A DNA stretch of 55,271 nt from an uncultured Verrucomicrobiae bacterium (lineage in GTDB: Bacteria > Verrucomicrobiota > Verrucomicrobiia > Limisphaerales > J093), in assembly GCA_937946835.1 (NCBI GenBank), contig CALFAV010000086.1, positions 1 through 55,271 of the forward strand, written 5' to 3'. Shown in pieces: positions 26,245-36,809 of the stretch. The notes beneath the pieces were generated by a model that had not been told where the DNA came from, did no database searches, and saw only the letters and a program-made list of their open reading frames with translations. The position numbers and the translations under genes were made by a program. Within the stretch, counting starts at the first letter, position 1; each line of letters starts with the position of its first letter.

Positions 26245-28235
26245 TGAGCCGGTACCTGGACATGGTGGACAGCCCTGAGCACGTCCGCAAGTTGACCCTC
26301 GAGCAGTTGGGGCAACTGGCGGAGGAAATCCGCGCCGAACTCATCACCGTGCTGTCGAAAAACGGCGGCCACCTGGGCCCGAACCTCGGGGTGGTGGAAC
26401 TGACCCTGGCCCTGCACCGGGTCTTTGAAACGCCCCGGGACAAGCTGGTTTGGGACGTGAGCCACCAGTGTTACGTCCACAAGCTGCTCACCGGCCGCAA
26501 GCACCGCTTTCACACCATCCGCACCACGGGCGGGTTGAACGGCTTTGCCCTGCGCAGCGAGAGCGAGCACGACTGCTACGGCGCGGGCCACGCCGGCACG
26601 GCGCTCTCGGCCGCCCTGGGCATGTGTGCGGCGCGGGACCTGCGCGGCAGTGATGAGCACGTGGTGTGCATCTTCGGCGACGCCGCCCTGACCAACGGCA
26701 TTTCCTACGAGGCGCTCAACAACATCGCCCACACCACGCGGCGGTTCATCGGCATCCTCAACGACAACGAATGGTCCATCGCCAAGAACGTCGGCGCCAT
26801 CTCCGCCTACCTGAACAAGCTCATCCGGCACCCGCGCTACGCCAAGCTCCAACGCGACTTCGAGCGCCTGCTGCGGCGCTTCCGGGGGGGCGAACAGGCC
26901 CTGAAACTGGCGCACAAGGCCGAGGAGGCCCTCAAGGGCGCCGTGTCCCAGGCCGCGCTCGAGCCCGGGGAGCGCGGGCTGGACGCCGACGGCCGCGGGG
27001 GCTTCGGCAGCACGCTCCTGTTCGAGGAAATGGGGCTGCGTTACCTCGGGCCGATTGACGGCCACAACCTGCCCTTGCTCATCGAGTCCCTCGAATACGC
27101 GAAGACGGCGGACATGCCGGTGGTGCTGCATGTCGTCACCAAAAAGGGCAAGGGCTTTGAGGCCGCCCAGCAACAGCCGGAAAAATTCCACGGCGTCGGC
27201 CCGTACAACGCCGCCACCGGGGAAATCGTCCCCTCCAAGCCCGGCACCCCGCCCAACTACCAGGACGTGTTCGGCCAGGCGCTGGTGCGGCTGTGCCAGC
27301 GGGACAACACGCTGGTGGGCATCACCGCTGCCATGCCCAGCGGCACCGGCCTGAAGTACCTGGAAAAGGCCCTGCCGAACCGGTACTTCGACGTGGGCAT
27401 CGCCGAGGAGCACGCGGTCATCTTCGCCGCCGGGCTGGCCACGATGGGATATCGGCCGGTGGTGGCGATCTACTCGACCTTCCTGCAGCGCGCCTACGAT
27501 TGCATCCACCACGACGTCTGCCTGCAGGACCTGCCCGTCATTTTTTGCATGGACCGGGCCGGGCTTTCGGCCAACGACGGTCCCACCCATCACGGGTTGT
27601 TCGACATCGCCTACCTGCGCTGCCTGCCCAACGTCATCGCCATGGCCCCCAGGGACGAGGACGAGCTGGTGGACATGATGTACACGGCCACGCGGCAGAA
27701 ACACCCGGTCTTCATCCGCTACCCCCGCGGGGCGGGCGAGGGCGTGCCGATCAAGGAGGAGCCGAGCTTGTTGGACATCGGGCGGGCGGAGGTGCTGCAA
27801 CACTTTACGGGCAGGGGCGGTCCCAAGGTCGCCTTCTTCGCGCTGGGCAACATGGGCCGCCTGGCCCGGCAAACGATGGCCCGGCTGGCGGCCGAGGGTG
27901 TGGACTGCGCGCTGATCAACCCGCGCTTCACCAAGCCGCTGGACGAGGCCACGCATGAGTTTTTCGGCCGGGCGGCCGACGTGGTGGTCACCCTCGAGGA
28001 CCACGTGCTCATGGGCGGTTACGGCAGCGCGGTGCTCGAGTTGTATGGGGACCGCCGCCTGACCACGCCCGTGGTCCGCATCGGCTGGCCGGACAAGTTC
28101 ATCGAGCACGCCTCGACCGTGGAGGACCTGCGCCGGGCCTACGGCCTGACCCCCGAGGTCACCGCCGAAAAGGTCCGCGCCGCGCTGGCCGATGGGGCCG
28201 CGGCGATCGCCGAGCGGCGGCCCGCCCTGGCCTGA
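26244..28235 (+). CDS. dxs: 1-deoxy-D-xylulose-5-phosphate synthase, divergent form
   Basis: Thiamine-diphosphate enzyme condensing pyruvate and glyceraldehyde 3-phosphate, first step of the MEP isoprenoid pathway. At 663 aa it is somewhat longer than usual. Recognisable motifs: [62 protein letters not shown] and [12 protein letters not shown]. Several usually invariant spots differ: GHAGT for GHSST, GDAAL for GDGAL in the ThDP/metal motif, and [10 protein letters not shown] for NDNEMSIAPN. The start is set by overlap with xseB and GGGAGG upstream. The changes look like a coherent lineage variant rather than decay. Confidence 0.9.
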   Translation: MSRYLDMVDSPEHVRKLTLEQLGQLAEEIRAELITVLSKNGGHLGPNLGVVELTLALHRVFETPRDKLVWDVSHQCYVHKLLTGRKHRFHTIRTTGGLNGFALRSESEHDCYGAGHAGTALSAALGMCAARDLRGSDEHVVCIFGDAALTNGISYEALNNIAHTTRRFIGILNDNEWSIAKNVGAISAYLNKLIRHPRYAKLQRDFERLLRRFRGGEQALKLAHKAEEALKGAVSQAALEPGERGLDADGRGGFGSTLLFEEMGLRYLGPIDGHNLPLLIESLEYAKTADMPVVLHVVTKKGKGFEAAQQQPEKFHGVGPYNAATGEIVPSKPGTPPNYQDVFGQALVRLCQRDNTLVGITAAMPSGTGLKYLEKALPNRYFDVGIAEEHAVIFAAGLATMGYRPVVAIYSTFLQRAYDCIHHDVCLQDLPVIFCMDRAGLSANDGPTHHGLFDIAYLRCLPNVIAMAPRDEDELVDMMYTATRQKHPVFIRYPRGAGEGVPIKEEPSLLDIGRAEVLQHFTGRGGPKVAFFALGNMGRLARQTMARLAAEGVDCALINPRFTKPLDEATHEFFGRAADVVVTLEDHVLMGGYGSAVLELYGDRRLTTPVVRIGWPDKFIEHASTVEDLRRAYGLTPEVTAEKVRAALADGAAAIAERRPALA

Positions 28236-28263
28236 AGCCCCCGCACCGGCCCCGGGCAAACGC

Positions 28264-28293
28264 TTGCCCCCCGGCCCGCCGGCGGGTCATCCT
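28264..28293 (+). promoter_or_regulatory. Possible leaderless promoter of icd
   Basis: TTGCCC (28264-28269), an 18-base spacer and CATCCT (28288-28293), then six bases to the icd ATG at 28300. The -10 match is weak; it is listed because the six-base spacing recurs at other genes here. Confidence 0.3.
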
Positions 28294-28299
28294 TGCCGC

Positions 28300-29616
28300 A
28301 TGGCTTATTCGACCTGCACGGTTCCCGAGGGCGACAGAATCTTGATCCAAAACGGCCGGCTCGAGGTCCCCGACCGGCCCATCATTCCGTTTATCCGCGG
28401 CGACGGCACGGGGCCGGACATCTGGGCCGCGGCGGTGCGGGTCCTGGACGCGGCGGTGCACCAGGCCTACGGCGGGCGGCGCCGGATCGCCTGGATGGAG
28501 GTGTTTGCCGGGGAGGAAGCGTTCAAGCGCTTCCAGACCTGGCTGCCCGACGACACAATCGAGGCGTTCAAGGAATTTCGGGTGGGCATCAAGGGCCCGC
28601 TGACCACGCCGGTGGGCGGGGGCATCCGCTCGCTCAACGTGGCCCTGCGACAGCTCCTGGACCTGTATGTGTGCCTGCGGCCGGTGCAGTATTTCACCGG
28701 CGTGCCCAGTCCGGTGAAACACCCCGAGAAGGTGAACATGGTCATCTTCCGGGAGAACACCGAGGACATTTACGCCGGCATCGAGTACGCCGCCGGCACA
28801 CCCGAGGCGCAAAAGGTGCTGGATTTCCTGGCCCGGGAATTCCCGCAGCACTTCGACAAAATCCGCTTCGGCACCCCGGCCCGGACGCAGGCGTTTTGGG
28901 CCGCGGCGGGCGCGAAGGATTTTCCCACCGAGGTGCGGGTGGGCGTGGGGATCAAGCCGGTGAGCTACAGCGGCTGCGTGCGGCTGGTCCGCAGCGCCAT
29001 CAATTACGCCATTCAGAACCGGCGCCGGTCCGTCACCCTCGTCCACAAGGGCAACATCATGAAGTTCACCGAGGGGGCCTTCCGCGACTGGGGCTACCGC
29101 GTGGCCCGGGAAGACTTCGGCGCGGTCGAGTGGAACGGCGGCCCGTGGTGCCGGATTCCCGAGGGCCGGCCCGGTGCCGGGTTGGTGATCAAGGATGCCA
29201 TCGCCGACATCACCCTCCAGCAGGTGCTCACCCGCCCGGAGGACTTCGACGTCATAGCCACGCTCAACCTCAATGGGGATTACCTCAGCGACGCGCTGGC
29301 CGCCCAGGTGGGCGGCATCGGCATTGCTCCCGGCGGCAACATCAATTACGTGACCGGCCACGCCATTTTTGAGGCCACGCACGGCACCGCGCCCAAGTAC
29401 GCCGGCAAGGACATGGTCAATCCCGGCTCGGTGGTGCTTTCCGGCGAGATGATGCTCCGGCATCTGGGCTGGACCGAGGCGGCGGACCTGATCCTCAAGG
29501 GCCTCAACGGCGCCATCGCCAGCAAGCGCGTCACCTACGACTTCGCCCGCCTCATGGAGGGGGCCACGCAGGTTCGCTGCTCGGAATTCGGCGACCAGAT
29601 CATTGCCCACATGTAA
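28300..29616 (+). CDS. icd: Isocitrate dehydrogenase (NADP type)
   Basis: TCA-cycle enzyme oxidatively decarboxylating isocitrate to 2-oxoglutarate. The 438-aa sequence follows the bacterial homodimeric type: [13 protein letters not shown], the substrate loop [52 protein letters not shown] with metal-binding Asp, and [17 protein letters not shown]. The Lys-Tyr pattern in the cofactor region fits NADP preference, though this is inferred. The ATG at 28300 is chosen as the first Met before the conserved core. Confidence 0.95.
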   Translation: MAYSTCTVPEGDRILIQNGRLEVPDRPIIPFIRGDGTGPDIWAAAVRVLDAAVHQAYGGRRRIAWMEVFAGEEAFKRFQTWLPDDTIEAFKEFRVGIKGPLTTPVGGGIRSLNVALRQLLDLYVCLRPVQYFTGVPSPVKHPEKVNMVIFRENTEDIYAGIEYAAGTPEAQKVLDFLAREFPQHFDKIRFGTPARTQAFWAAAGAKDFPTEVRVGVGIKPVSYSGCVRLVRSAINYAIQNRRRSVTLVHKGNIMKFTEGAFRDWGYRVAREDFGAVEWNGGPWCRIPEGRPGAGLVIKDAIADITLQQVLTRPEDFDVIATLNLNGDYLSDALAAQVGGIGIAPGGNINYVTGHAIFEATHGTAPKYAGKDMVNPGSVVLSGEMMLRHLGWTEAADLILKGLNGAIASKRVTYDFARLMEGATQVRCSEFGDQIIAHM

Positions 29617-29764
29617 CGCCACAGACCCTCCGCGGTTTCCAGCGGGCGGCTTGTCCGGGCGCGAATCGGACCTCTTGCCGGGCCGGGCGCATTAAGCAGG
29701 GGCGGCGCTGCCCGCTCGGCCACCCCACGCCCGCAAGCCGCCGACCGGTCCGGCCCGGCAATCA

Positions 29765-29812
29765 CCGGTAACCGGGTCGGCGGGTTTGAGCCCGGGCCGA
29801 CCGGTTTGCCGG
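29765..29812. terminator. Imperfect hairpin between convergent icd and xylA
   Basis: An arm CCGGTAACCGGGTCGGC (29765-29781) pairs imperfectly with GCCGACCGGTTTGCCGG (29796-29812). It sits just after the 3' end of xylA, where two transcripts converge, so it could block both, but no T-tract follows. The rest of the 202-base gap shows nothing. Confidence 0.35.
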
Positions 29813-29818
29813 CGGCGC

Positions 29819-31150
29819 TCAGATGAACTCGTTGATGAGGTTCTCGAGCATCTCCTGGCGGCCGCTTTGGTTGGTCCGCACCTCGCCCATCTTGAGGGCG
29901 TATTTCTCCAGCTCGACGAAGCCCACCTCGCCCCGTTCGATTTGCCGGCCGATGCCCGTGTCCCAGGAGGCGTAGCGTTGCCGGACAAACTCGGCCAGGC
30001 GGCCGTCGGCGCGGATTTTGGCGGCGATCTTCAGGCCCCGGGCAAAGGCGTCCATGCCGCCGATGTGGGCGTGGAACAGGTCCACCGGCTCGAAGCTTTC
30101 ACGCCGCACCTTGGCGTCGAAGTTGGTGCCGCCGGTGGTGAAGCCGCCGTACTTCAGGACGGTCAGCATGATCTGCGTCGTGAGGTAGATGTCGGTTGGG
30201 AACTGGTCGGTGTCCCAGCCCAGCAGCAGGTCGCCGGTGTTGGCGTCAATGCTGCCCAGGGCGCCGGCGCTGCCCGCCACTTCGAGTTCGTGCTGCATGG
30301 TGTGGCCGGCCAGCGTGGCGTGGTTGGTCTCGAGGTTGAGCTTGAAGTCGTCGAGCAGGTCGTACTGCCGCAGGAAGTTCAGGCAGGCGGCGGCGTCGGA
30401 GTCGTACTGGTGCTTGGTGGGTTCCTTGGGCTTGGGCTCGATGTAGAACTGGCCCTTGAAGCCGATCTGCTTCTTCCAATCCACGGCCATGTGCAGGAAG
30501 GCGCCCAGGTGATCCAGCTCGCGTTTCATGTCGGTGTTCAACAGGGTGGTGTATCCCTCGCGGCCGCCCCAGAACACGTAGCCGGCGCCGTTGAGTTCGT
30601 GGGTGACCTCGATGGCCTTTTTGACCTGGGCGGCGGCGTAAGCGAAGGCGTCGGCGTTGCAACTGGTGGCCGCGCCGTGCATGTAGCGGGGATGGGCGAA
30701 GAGGCAGGCGGTGCCCCAGAGCAGGCCGATGCCGGTGTCGTTCTGGAGCTTCTTCAGTTCTTTGACCACCCGGTCGAGGTTCTTGTTGGTCTCGGCCAGG
30801 TTGCGCCCCTCGGGGGCCACGTCGCGATCGTGGAAGGCGTAGAAGGGCGCGCCCAGCTTCTGGCAGAACTCGAAGAGCACCGGCACGCGTTTGAGGGCCA
30901 TTTGCAGGGAGTTGGTGCCGTCTTCCCAGGGGCGGACCCAGGTGCCCACGCCGAACATGTCGCTGCCCACCCCGCGCATGGTGTGCCAGTACACCACCGA
31001 GAAGCGCAGGTGCTCCTTCATGGTCTTGCCCTCGACGATCTCGTCCGGGTTGTACCATTTGAAAGCGAGCGGGTTCTTCGAGTCCGGTCCCTCGTAGCGA
31101 ATGGGGGGGATGTCCGGGAAGGCTTCTTTGGAGCGGATGGCTTTTTTCAT
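29819..31150 (-). CDS. xylA: Xylose isomerase
   Basis: Converts D-xylose to D-xylulose (also D-glucose to fructose). At 443 aa it is the longer class II form. Family motifs: [45 protein letters not shown] (metal Glu), [18 protein letters not shown] and [11 protein letters not shown] with metal/catalytic residues. The ATG at 31150 gives the normal start ([21 protein letters not shown]). A promoter with TTGTCA and TACACT is visible upstream. xylB and a transporter are not adjacent. Confidence 0.96.
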   Translation of the reverse strand: MKKAIRSKEAFPDIPPIRYEGPDSKNPLAFKWYNPDEIVEGKTMKEHLRFSVVYWHTMRGVGSDMFGVGTWVRPWEDGTNSLQMALKRVPVLFEFCQKLGAPFYAFHDRDVAPEGRNLAETNKNLDRVVKELKKLQNDTGIGLLWGTACLFAHPRYMHGAATSCNADAFAYAAAQVKKAIEVTHELNGAGYVFWGGREGYTTLLNTDMKRELDHLGAFLHMAVDWKKQIGFKGQFYIEPKPKEPTKHQYDSDAAACLNFLRQYDLLDDFKLNLETNHATLAGHTMQHELEVAGSAGALGSIDANTGDLLLGWDTDQFPTDIYLTTQIMLTVLKYGGFTTGGTNFDAKVRRESFEPVDLFHAHIGGMDAFARGLKIAAKIRADGRLAEFVRQRYASWDTGIGRQIERGEVGFVELEKYALKMGEVRTNQSGRQEMLENLINEFI

Positions 31151-31187
31151 GGTCGTGTGCTTCACGTGCGGGTGTTGTCGTGGCGGC

Positions 31188-31215
31188 AGTGTATCGGGTG
31201 CCCGCGGCTTGACAA
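31188..31215 (-). promoter_or_regulatory. Predicted sigma70 promoter of xylA
   Basis: On the minus strand TTGTCA (31215-31210), a 16-base spacer and TACACT (31193-31188). The leader to the xylA ATG is then about 30 bases. No xylose-type operator was recognised beside it. Confidence 0.5.
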
Positions 31216-31352
31216 GGGAGCGGTGATTGCCCCGGACGAACAAGTCCAGCGGGCTCTTGGTGTCCGTCAGGCAACTCCGGTGGCACCCATAACCATGGCA
31301 ATCTGAGCCGGGAAACAAAGCTGAGAATTGTCCGCCCCCAACTGTGCAGCGG

Positions 31353-31381
31353 AAAATTGTTGGTCGAGGAAATTGCTGGTC
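31353..31381. repeat. 13-base direct repeat upstream of the GloVer gene
   Basis: AAAATTGTTGGTC (31353-31365) recurs as GAAATTGCTGGTC (31369-31381), 16 bases on. Two helical-register copies ahead of a gene may be a regulator-binding site. Nothing else was recognised in the 267-base divergent gap apart from the xylA promoter. Confidence 0.3.
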
Positions 31382-31417
31382 AATTTGTCTGAGGGCCGAC
31401 TAAGGTCTGCGCGGCCA

Positions 31418-34018
31418 ATGGTTGCAATTATGGATCATTACCAGCACACATACGGGCAGGAGCAGAGGCGGTCGGTTCGGGCATTCCGTGCTCCACGGAT
31501 CGGGAGGGGATACGGGCTGGCGGGGTTGGCGCTGGGGCTGATGGCGGCGGCGGCAGCGCAGGCCCAGTTGCGCTACGAACCGTTGCGGTCCTTTGGACTG
31601 GATGATCAGGCGGCCAGCAGTCCGGCCGGCGGGGTCATCCGGGCGGCCGACGGCCAGTTGTACGGGGTGACCTCCCGCGGGGGTAGCAACAACCTGGGCA
31701 CCGTTTACGTTTTGAGCGCCACCGGTACCGGCTTCCGCATCCTTAAGCATTTTGCCGGCCCGGACGGGGCCACGCCGGCAGGACTGTTGTTGGACGATGG
31801 AAGTGGAGGGGTGTACGGGATCACGGCCCAGGGCGGGGCCTCCACCAACGGGGTGATTTTCTGGATGGATCGGGCTACCGGACAATACGCATTGTTACAC
31901 AGTTTCGCGGCAAACCGTGTTGAGGGCGCTTTCCCCTTGGGAGGACTGACGGCTTTGCCAGACCAGGGTTTGGCCGGGGTCGCCTCCCGCGGCGGGGCCC
32001 AGGAGGGGGGCACTTTATTCCGCCTGTCCCGGGACGGAGAGGATTTTCTGGTCCTGCATCACTTCGGCGCAACTGCCCAGGACGGGAAAACACCCAAAAG
32101 CCGGCTGCTGCTGGCCAGCGATGGATTCCTGTACGGGACGACCGAAGCCGGTGGCACGGCCGACGGCGGAACCATTTTCCGCGTGGCGCCCGGCGGCGCG
32201 AATTACGAGGTGCTGCATCGCTTTCAGTCGGCCACCGACGGCCGCACGCCGGATTTCGGTTTGGTGGAAGGGCCGGAGGGCTGGCTGTATGGTGTGACGG
32301 CCACGGGCGGGCCGGGCGGTCTCGGTACCGTGTATCGGTTTCGGCCCACGGACCGGCAGTTTGTGGTGTTGCACACTTTCCAAACGCAGACCCGGGGTCT
32401 GGGTTATCGGCCATCAGCCCTGGCTTTCAGTCCGGACCAGACCAAGTTGTGGGGCACCACGCTCAGCGGCGGCACGAACGATGGCGGCGTCTTTTTCCAG
32501 TTGAATCCCCAGGGCGGCGGCTACCAAGTGGTGGGCGAACCCCAGGGCAGCATTGCCGGTCGGTTTCTCTGGGGTGAATTGACCCTCCTGCCGGATGGCC
32601 GGCTGATCAGCGCCACGCTCTCCGGCGGCTTGGAACAGGCCGGCAGCTTGATGAGCTGGAACCCGATTAACGGACAGGCTGAAGTGCTTCATGCCTTCCA
32701 ACCCGGCGGTTCGGATGCCCGCACCCCCTCGGCTGACCTGATTGAGGGCGCGGACGGTTTTCTCTACGGCACCACCTCCCAAGGGGGCAGCCGCGGCCGG
32801 GGTACGGTGTTTCGTCTGCAAAAGGACCTCACCGGTTACCAACTCCTGCATCAATTCGGCGAGGTGGAGCAGGACGGCGAAACTCCGGTTGCCCCGCTGG
32901 TGCAGGACACTGCCGGCACCTTGTACGGCACCACCGCCTACCGCGCCGGCGGCGCCAGCGGTGGCACGGTGTACAAGTTGCAGCCCGACGGCTCCGGTTA
33001 CCAGGTGCTGAAGCGGTTCACCAACCGCGCGGTGGAAGGTGCCCTGGTGGTCGGCGGGCTGACACTGACGGCCGATGGCTGGCTGCTCGGCCTGGCGGTG
33101 GAGGGCGGCGCCTTTAACGGCGGCACCTGCTTCCGCCTGCGCCCGGATGGCAGCGCGTTCGCGGTGCTCCATGCCTTTGGGGCGGACGACGACGGGACAA
33201 CGCCGGGTGACGGCCTGACCCCTTGCGACGACGGATACCTCTACGGCATCCTGAATTCCAATGGGGCCTTTGGCGGAGGGGCGATCTTCCGCATCCGCGC
33301 CGACGGCCAGGGCTACCAGGTGTTGCACCACTTTGGCCGCACCGCCGAGGACGGCAAGTTGCCTGTAGCCGGTTTGTTCTGCAGCTCAAACGGCTATCTG
33401 TACGGTACCTGCGCCCGGGGCGGCCAACATGACCAGGGCACGATTTTCCGCTTCCGCCCCGGCGGCACCGATTACGCCGTTTTACATCACTTCACCCCGA
33501 CCAACGGCGCGGGCGTCCAACCACGCAGTCGGCTGGTGGAATGGGCGGATGGCCGGCTTTACGGAACCACGGCCTCGGACGTGCTCAGCGGCTTGGGCAC
33601 CGTGTTTGCCATTCACCCGGATGGAACCGGCTTTTCCACGGTCCTCCGGTTTACCGACATTTTCAAAGACGGCTACCGTCCCTGGGCCGGTCTCACCGCG
33701 GCCAACGACGGCGCACTTTACGGCACGGTCTCGCGGGGGGGAGTCGGGGAATCCGGCCGCCTGTTCCGCCTCAGCAACGATGCCTGGGTGCGGTTCACGG
33801 GCATTCGCCGGGAAACCAGCGGTGCGCAGGTCCGCCTGACCGGACAGGGTGTGGCCGGGGGCCGGTACCGGATCGAACGCTCGAGAGTCGTGGGGCCCAT
33901 CGCGATCTGGATCGAAGCCGCCGTGGTCCGTGCGGATGCCTCGGGACGCTGGGAATGGTCTGTCCCCGTCGAAACGGGAAACACCCAGGCATTCTTCCGA
34001 GCCAGCCGGGTGCCCTGA
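31418..34018 (+). CDS. Secreted protein of tandem GloVer repeats
   Basis: An 866-aa exported protein. After a basic N-terminus, a hydrophobic stretch (GLAGLALGLMAAAAAQAQ, about residues 30-47) forms the signal peptide. About fourteen repeats of roughly 50-55 residues follow, each with a strand such as YQVLHHFG, a DG turn and a LYGTTSQGG-type motif followed by GTVFRL. This is the 'Gloeobacter/Verrucomicrobia' repeat, predicted to form a beta-propeller-like fold. The C-terminus (about 780-866) is a separate small beta domain. Function unknown. ATGs at 31418 and 31430 are both possible starts. Confidence 0.85.
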   Translation: MVAIMDHYQHTYGQEQRRSVRAFRAPRIGRGYGLAGLALGLMAAAAAQAQLRYEPLRSFGLDDQAASSPAGGVIRAADGQLYGVTSRGGSNNLGTVYVLSATGTGFRILKHFAGPDGATPAGLLLDDGSGGVYGITAQGGASTNGVIFWMDRATGQYALLHSFAANRVEGAFPLGGLTALPDQGLAGVASRGGAQEGGTLFRLSRDGEDFLVLHHFGATAQDGKTPKSRLLLASDGFLYGTTEAGGTADGGTIFRVAPGGANYEVLHRFQSATDGRTPDFGLVEGPEGWLYGVTATGGPGGLGTVYRFRPTDRQFVVLHTFQTQTRGLGYRPSALAFSPDQTKLWGTTLSGGTNDGGVFFQLNPQGGGYQVVGEPQGSIAGRFLWGELTLLPDGRLISATLSGGLEQAGSLMSWNPINGQAEVLHAFQPGGSDARTPSADLIEGADGFLYGTTSQGGSRGRGTVFRLQKDLTGYQLLHQFGEVEQDGETPVAPLVQDTAGTLYGTTAYRAGGASGGTVYKLQPDGSGYQVLKRFTNRAVEGALVVGGLTLTADGWLLGLAVEGGAFNGGTCFRLRPDGSAFAVLHAFGADDDGTTPGDGLTPCDDGYLYGILNSNGAFGGGAIFRIRADGQGYQVLHHFGRTAEDGKLPVAGLFCSSNGYLYGTCARGGQHDQGTIFRFRPGGTDYAVLHHFTPTNGAGVQPRSRLVEWADGRLYGTTASDVLSGLGTVFAIHPDGTGFSTVLRFTDIFKDGYRPWAGLTAANDGALYGTVSRGGVGESGRLFRLSNDAWVRFTGIRRETSGAQVRLTGQGVAGGRYRIERSRVVGPIAIWIEAAVVRADASGRWEWSVPVETGNTQAFFRASRVP

Positions 34019-34124
34019 GGCAAGCAGTGCGGTGGTGCTCCCTCGATAAAAGGGAGTTGAAACCGCCCGTCCCACGAATAGGATGGGGCCAGTGGCTGTG
34101 CCTCTCCGGGCATGGCGCAGAGGT

Positions 34125-34201
34125 CGGGACGTAGCGTAGCTTGGTAGCGCGTCTGAATGGGGTTCAGAAGGTCGTGAGTTCGAATCTCACCGTCCCGACC
34201 A
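34125..34201 (+). tRNA. tRNA-Pro(GGG)
   Basis: A full cloverleaf: acceptor CGGGACG (34125-34131) with CGTCCCG (34191-34197), discriminator A and encoded CCA. The anticodon stem TCTGA/TCAGA encloses loop ATGGGGT, anticodon GGG, reading proline codons CCC and CCU. The T arm is GTGAG-TTCGAAT-CTCAC. It stands alone on the plus strand and is followed by a terminator. Confidence 0.96.
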
Positions 34202-34238
34202 TCTGATTTTCCCCCGGCAATCCAACCGCTAACCCTCC

Positions 34239-34264
34239 CGGGCGGGGGCGGTGCCCGCTTTTTT
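34239..34264 (+). terminator. Rho-independent terminator after tRNA-Pro
   Basis: CGGGC (34239-34243) and GCCCG (34253-34257) form a stem around a 9-base loop, followed by C and six T residues (34259-34264). It lies 38 bases after the tRNA. Confidence 0.6.
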
Positions 34265-34439
34265 CCCTTTCCCCGGAACCGCTGCCGCGCGGACAGGACA
34301 TGGCAGAGCATTCGTCCGAGCCTTCCAGGGGCGGGCGCAACCCCCGGGCGGCCCGTGGGGGAGTTGGCGGAACAGGTCAGGTCCGCTTTTGCGCGTGGTA
34401 AAAACCCGGAGGTTGCGTCACGCTCCCGATCCGGCACGC

Positions 34440-35201
34440 ATGGGGCAGCAAACGTCCTATTACCGGCACAACGTCGCCTACGCCGAGTTCCTGGCGAACT
34501 GGGACGAGGGGTTTTACGCCAAGTACACGGATACCCTGCACCCGGAGCGGGCCGGCGCCCGGGTGTTGGACGTGGGTTGTGGGGTGGGGCAGGTGGTGCG
34601 GCGTCTGGCCGCGGCGGGTTTCGAGGCGTACGGCGTGGAAGTCTCGGAGCCCAGTGTGGCTCGGGCCCGGGCCGCCGGTTTGCGCTGCGAGCTGTACGAC
34701 GGCTGCCATCTGCCGTACCCGGACCGGCATTTTGCCGCCGCCGGTGCGCTCAACGTGCTCGAGCACGTGGAGGCGCCGGAGGCCTTTCTGGCCGAGCTGG
34801 TCCGCGTGGTCGAGCCGGGCGGGCGCGTGGTGGTGTCCAGCCCGAATTTTTTCCGCGCGCTGGGTTGGCGGGACTACCACCCCACCATGCGCGGTCTGGG
34901 CAACAAATGGCGGAACTTGCGGCGTCTGCTGGCCAAGCGGCGCCAGATCCGGCAAGAACCGGACGCGGTGCGCTTTGACCGCATGACGCCGATCGTGCGG
35001 CCGGTGTTTCAACCGGACGACGACGCCATCGTCAAGACCAACGGGCTGGAGATCGCCTTCTTCCTCGAGCGCGCCGGGTGCGTGGTCGAGCGCGTCGAGT
35101 GCACCGACCGTTACGTGGCCCGCTGGCTGGACCGGCTGCTCAACGCCACCCCGCTGCGGTATCTGATGTTCAACGCCTTTGTCGTGGCCCGGCGGGGCTG
35201 A
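34440..35201 (+). CDS. Class I SAM-dependent methyltransferase
   Basis: A 253-aa methyltransferase of the UbiE/type-11 kind. Motif I is RVLDVGCGVGQVVRRLAAAGFEAYGVE (about residues 39-65), with the acidic ribose-binding Glu at the end of strand 2. DGCHLPYPDRHFAAAGALNVLEHV corresponds to motifs II/III. The C-terminal part (FFLERAGCVVERVECTDRYVARWLDRLL) is typical of members acting on lipids or sugars, but no substrate can be assigned. The ATG at 34440 is chosen; a GTG at 34398 in frame is also possible. Confidence 0.85.
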   Translation: MGQQTSYYRHNVAYAEFLANWDEGFYAKYTDTLHPERAGARVLDVGCGVGQVVRRLAAAGFEAYGVEVSEPSVARARAAGLRCELYDGCHLPYPDRHFAAAGALNVLEHVEAPEAFLAELVRVVEPGGRVVVSSPNFFRALGWRDYHPTMRGLGNKWRNLRRLLAKRRQIRQEPDAVRFDRMTPIVRPVFQPDDDAIVKTNGLEIAFFLERAGCVVERVECTDRYVARWLDRLLNATPLRYLMFNAFVVARRG

Positions 35202-35269
35202 GCCCCGGAACCTGGAGTTGTTCGGGCCTGTTCGGGTCGCCGCCCCGGCGCGGGTGCCCCGCCCCGGCC

Positions 35270-36643
35270 TCAAATGGTCATGGCGTGGCGGCGTTCGGTG
35301 GGCCGGGGCAGGTGGGCGTCGAAGCGCATGGCGATGATCCGCACCAGCAGGCGGCCCAGTTCGGTGACCCGCAGGTGGGTGTCGGAGCGCTCGACCAGGC
35401 CGTCGGCTTCCAAGTCGTCCAGCGAGGCCAGTTCCCGGTTGAAGTACTCGCGGATGTTGACGCCCAGCCGCGCGGACAGGGCGGCGAAGTCCACGCGCAA
35501 GTTGCACATGATCTGCATGATGACCTCGCGGCGGATGCGGTCATCGCCGGTGAGCACGTAGCCGCGCGCCAAGGGCAGCCGGCCGGCGTCCACGGCCGCG
35601 TAATAGGCGGGAAGGTCCTTGAGGTTTTGCCAGTAGGCGTCGGGCGTCTGGGAGATCGAGGACATGCCGAAGGCGTGAATGTCCGCGCCGCCGCGGGTGC
35701 TGTAACCCTGGAAGTTGCGCTGGAGGGTGCCGGCGCGCTGGGCCACGGCCAGTTCGTCATCGGGCCGCGCGAAGTGGTCCATGCCGATGTACACGTAGCC
35801 GGCGTCGCCGAGTTTCTCGATGGTGAGCTTCAGGAGCTGGAACTTCACCTCGGGCGGCGGCAGCACGCGGGCTTCCACGATCTTTTGGGCCGGCTTCATC
35901 CAGGGCACGTGGGCGTAGCTGAACACGGCGAACCGGTCGGGCCGCAGTTCCAGAATCTCGTCGAGGGTGCGCGCGAAGCTGGCGGGCGTCTGGAACGGCA
36001 GGCCGTAAATGAGGTCCACGTTGAGGGAGGTGAACCCGGTCTCGCGAATCCACTCGACGGCCTGGCGGGTGACCTCCAGCGGCTGGAGGCGGTGGACGGC
36101 CTTTTGCACCTCGGGGTTGTTGTCCTGCACCCCGATCGAGGCGCGGTTGAAGCCGATCTCGCGCAGGGCGACCAGGTGGTCCCGGCTCAGCCGGCGCGGG
36201 TCCACCTCGACTCCCGCCTCGAGGTCCGGGGCAAAGGTAAAGTGCCGGTGGATCAGTTCGCCGAGCCGGCGCAGGTGTTCCGGCCGGCAAAAGGTGGGCG
36301 AGCCGCCGCCGAAGTGCAGTTGCACCACGCGGCGCTGCGGGTGGAGCCACGGCCGCAGGGCCGCCATTTCGCGGCCGAGGTACTCGACGTAGGTGGCGCT
36401 TTTCGAGTAATCGGCGGTGATGACCGTGGTGCAGCCGCAAAACCAGCACAGGGTCTCGCAAAACGGCAGGTGAAAATACAGCGAGAGGTCCCGGGGCGTC
36501 GCGTTGTGGCGCCGGAGGTTTTCCAGAACGGTCTCCGCGCCGACGGCCTCGGTAAACTTTGTGGCCGGAGGGTAGGACGTGTACCGCGGGCCGGGCACGT
36601 TGTACTTGCGAACAAGGTCCAGGTCGAAACTCAGGCGCGGCAT
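35270..36643 (-). CDS. hemN: Oxygen-independent coproporphyrinogen III dehydrogenase
   Basis: Radical SAM enzyme converting coproporphyrinogen III to protoporphyrinogen IX without oxygen. The 4Fe-4S motif is FCETLCWFCGC (CX3CX2CXC), as in genuine HemN. Other motifs: KYNVPGPRYTSYPPATKF at the N-terminus, QLHFGGGSPTF, and IGMDHFARPDDELA in the C-terminal domain. At 457 aa it has full HemN length rather than the shorter HemW. The ATG at 36643 gives MPRLSFDLDLVRKYN; a GTG 42 bases upstream is less likely. It is downstream of hemE, so the two heme steps are probably co-transcribed. Confidence 0.95.
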   Translation of the reverse strand: MPRLSFDLDLVRKYNVPGPRYTSYPPATKFTEAVGAETVLENLRRHNATPRDLSLYFHLPFCETLCWFCGCTTVITADYSKSATYVEYLGREMAALRPWLHPQRRVVQLHFGGGSPTFCRPEHLRRLGELIHRHFTFAPDLEAGVEVDPRRLSRDHLVALREIGFNRASIGVQDNNPEVQKAVHRLQPLEVTRQAVEWIRETGFTSLNVDLIYGLPFQTPASFARTLDEILELRPDRFAVFSYAHVPWMKPAQKIVEARVLPPPEVKFQLLKLTIEKLGDAGYVYIGMDHFARPDDELAVAQRAGTLQRNFQGYSTRGGADIHAFGMSSISQTPDAYWQNLKDLPAYYAAVDAGRLPLARGYVLTGDDRIRREVIMQIMCNLRVDFAALSARLGVNIREYFNRELASLDDLEADGLVERSDTHLRVTELGRLLVRIIAMRFDAHLPRPTERRHAMTI

Positions 36644-36809
36644 GGGGCAAGGAAGGTGGGGAGGTGACCGGAACGTACGCGGCACGCTCCGAGCCCAGGG
36701 CCGGATACCGGGCTGCGGGCGCCGGGGGCGGCACCCGTCAAGCCTTGTCGGCTCTTGCCGGCTACCGGCTTGGAACGATCGAGTCGGGTCATCGGGGTTT
36801 CGGGTGCCT

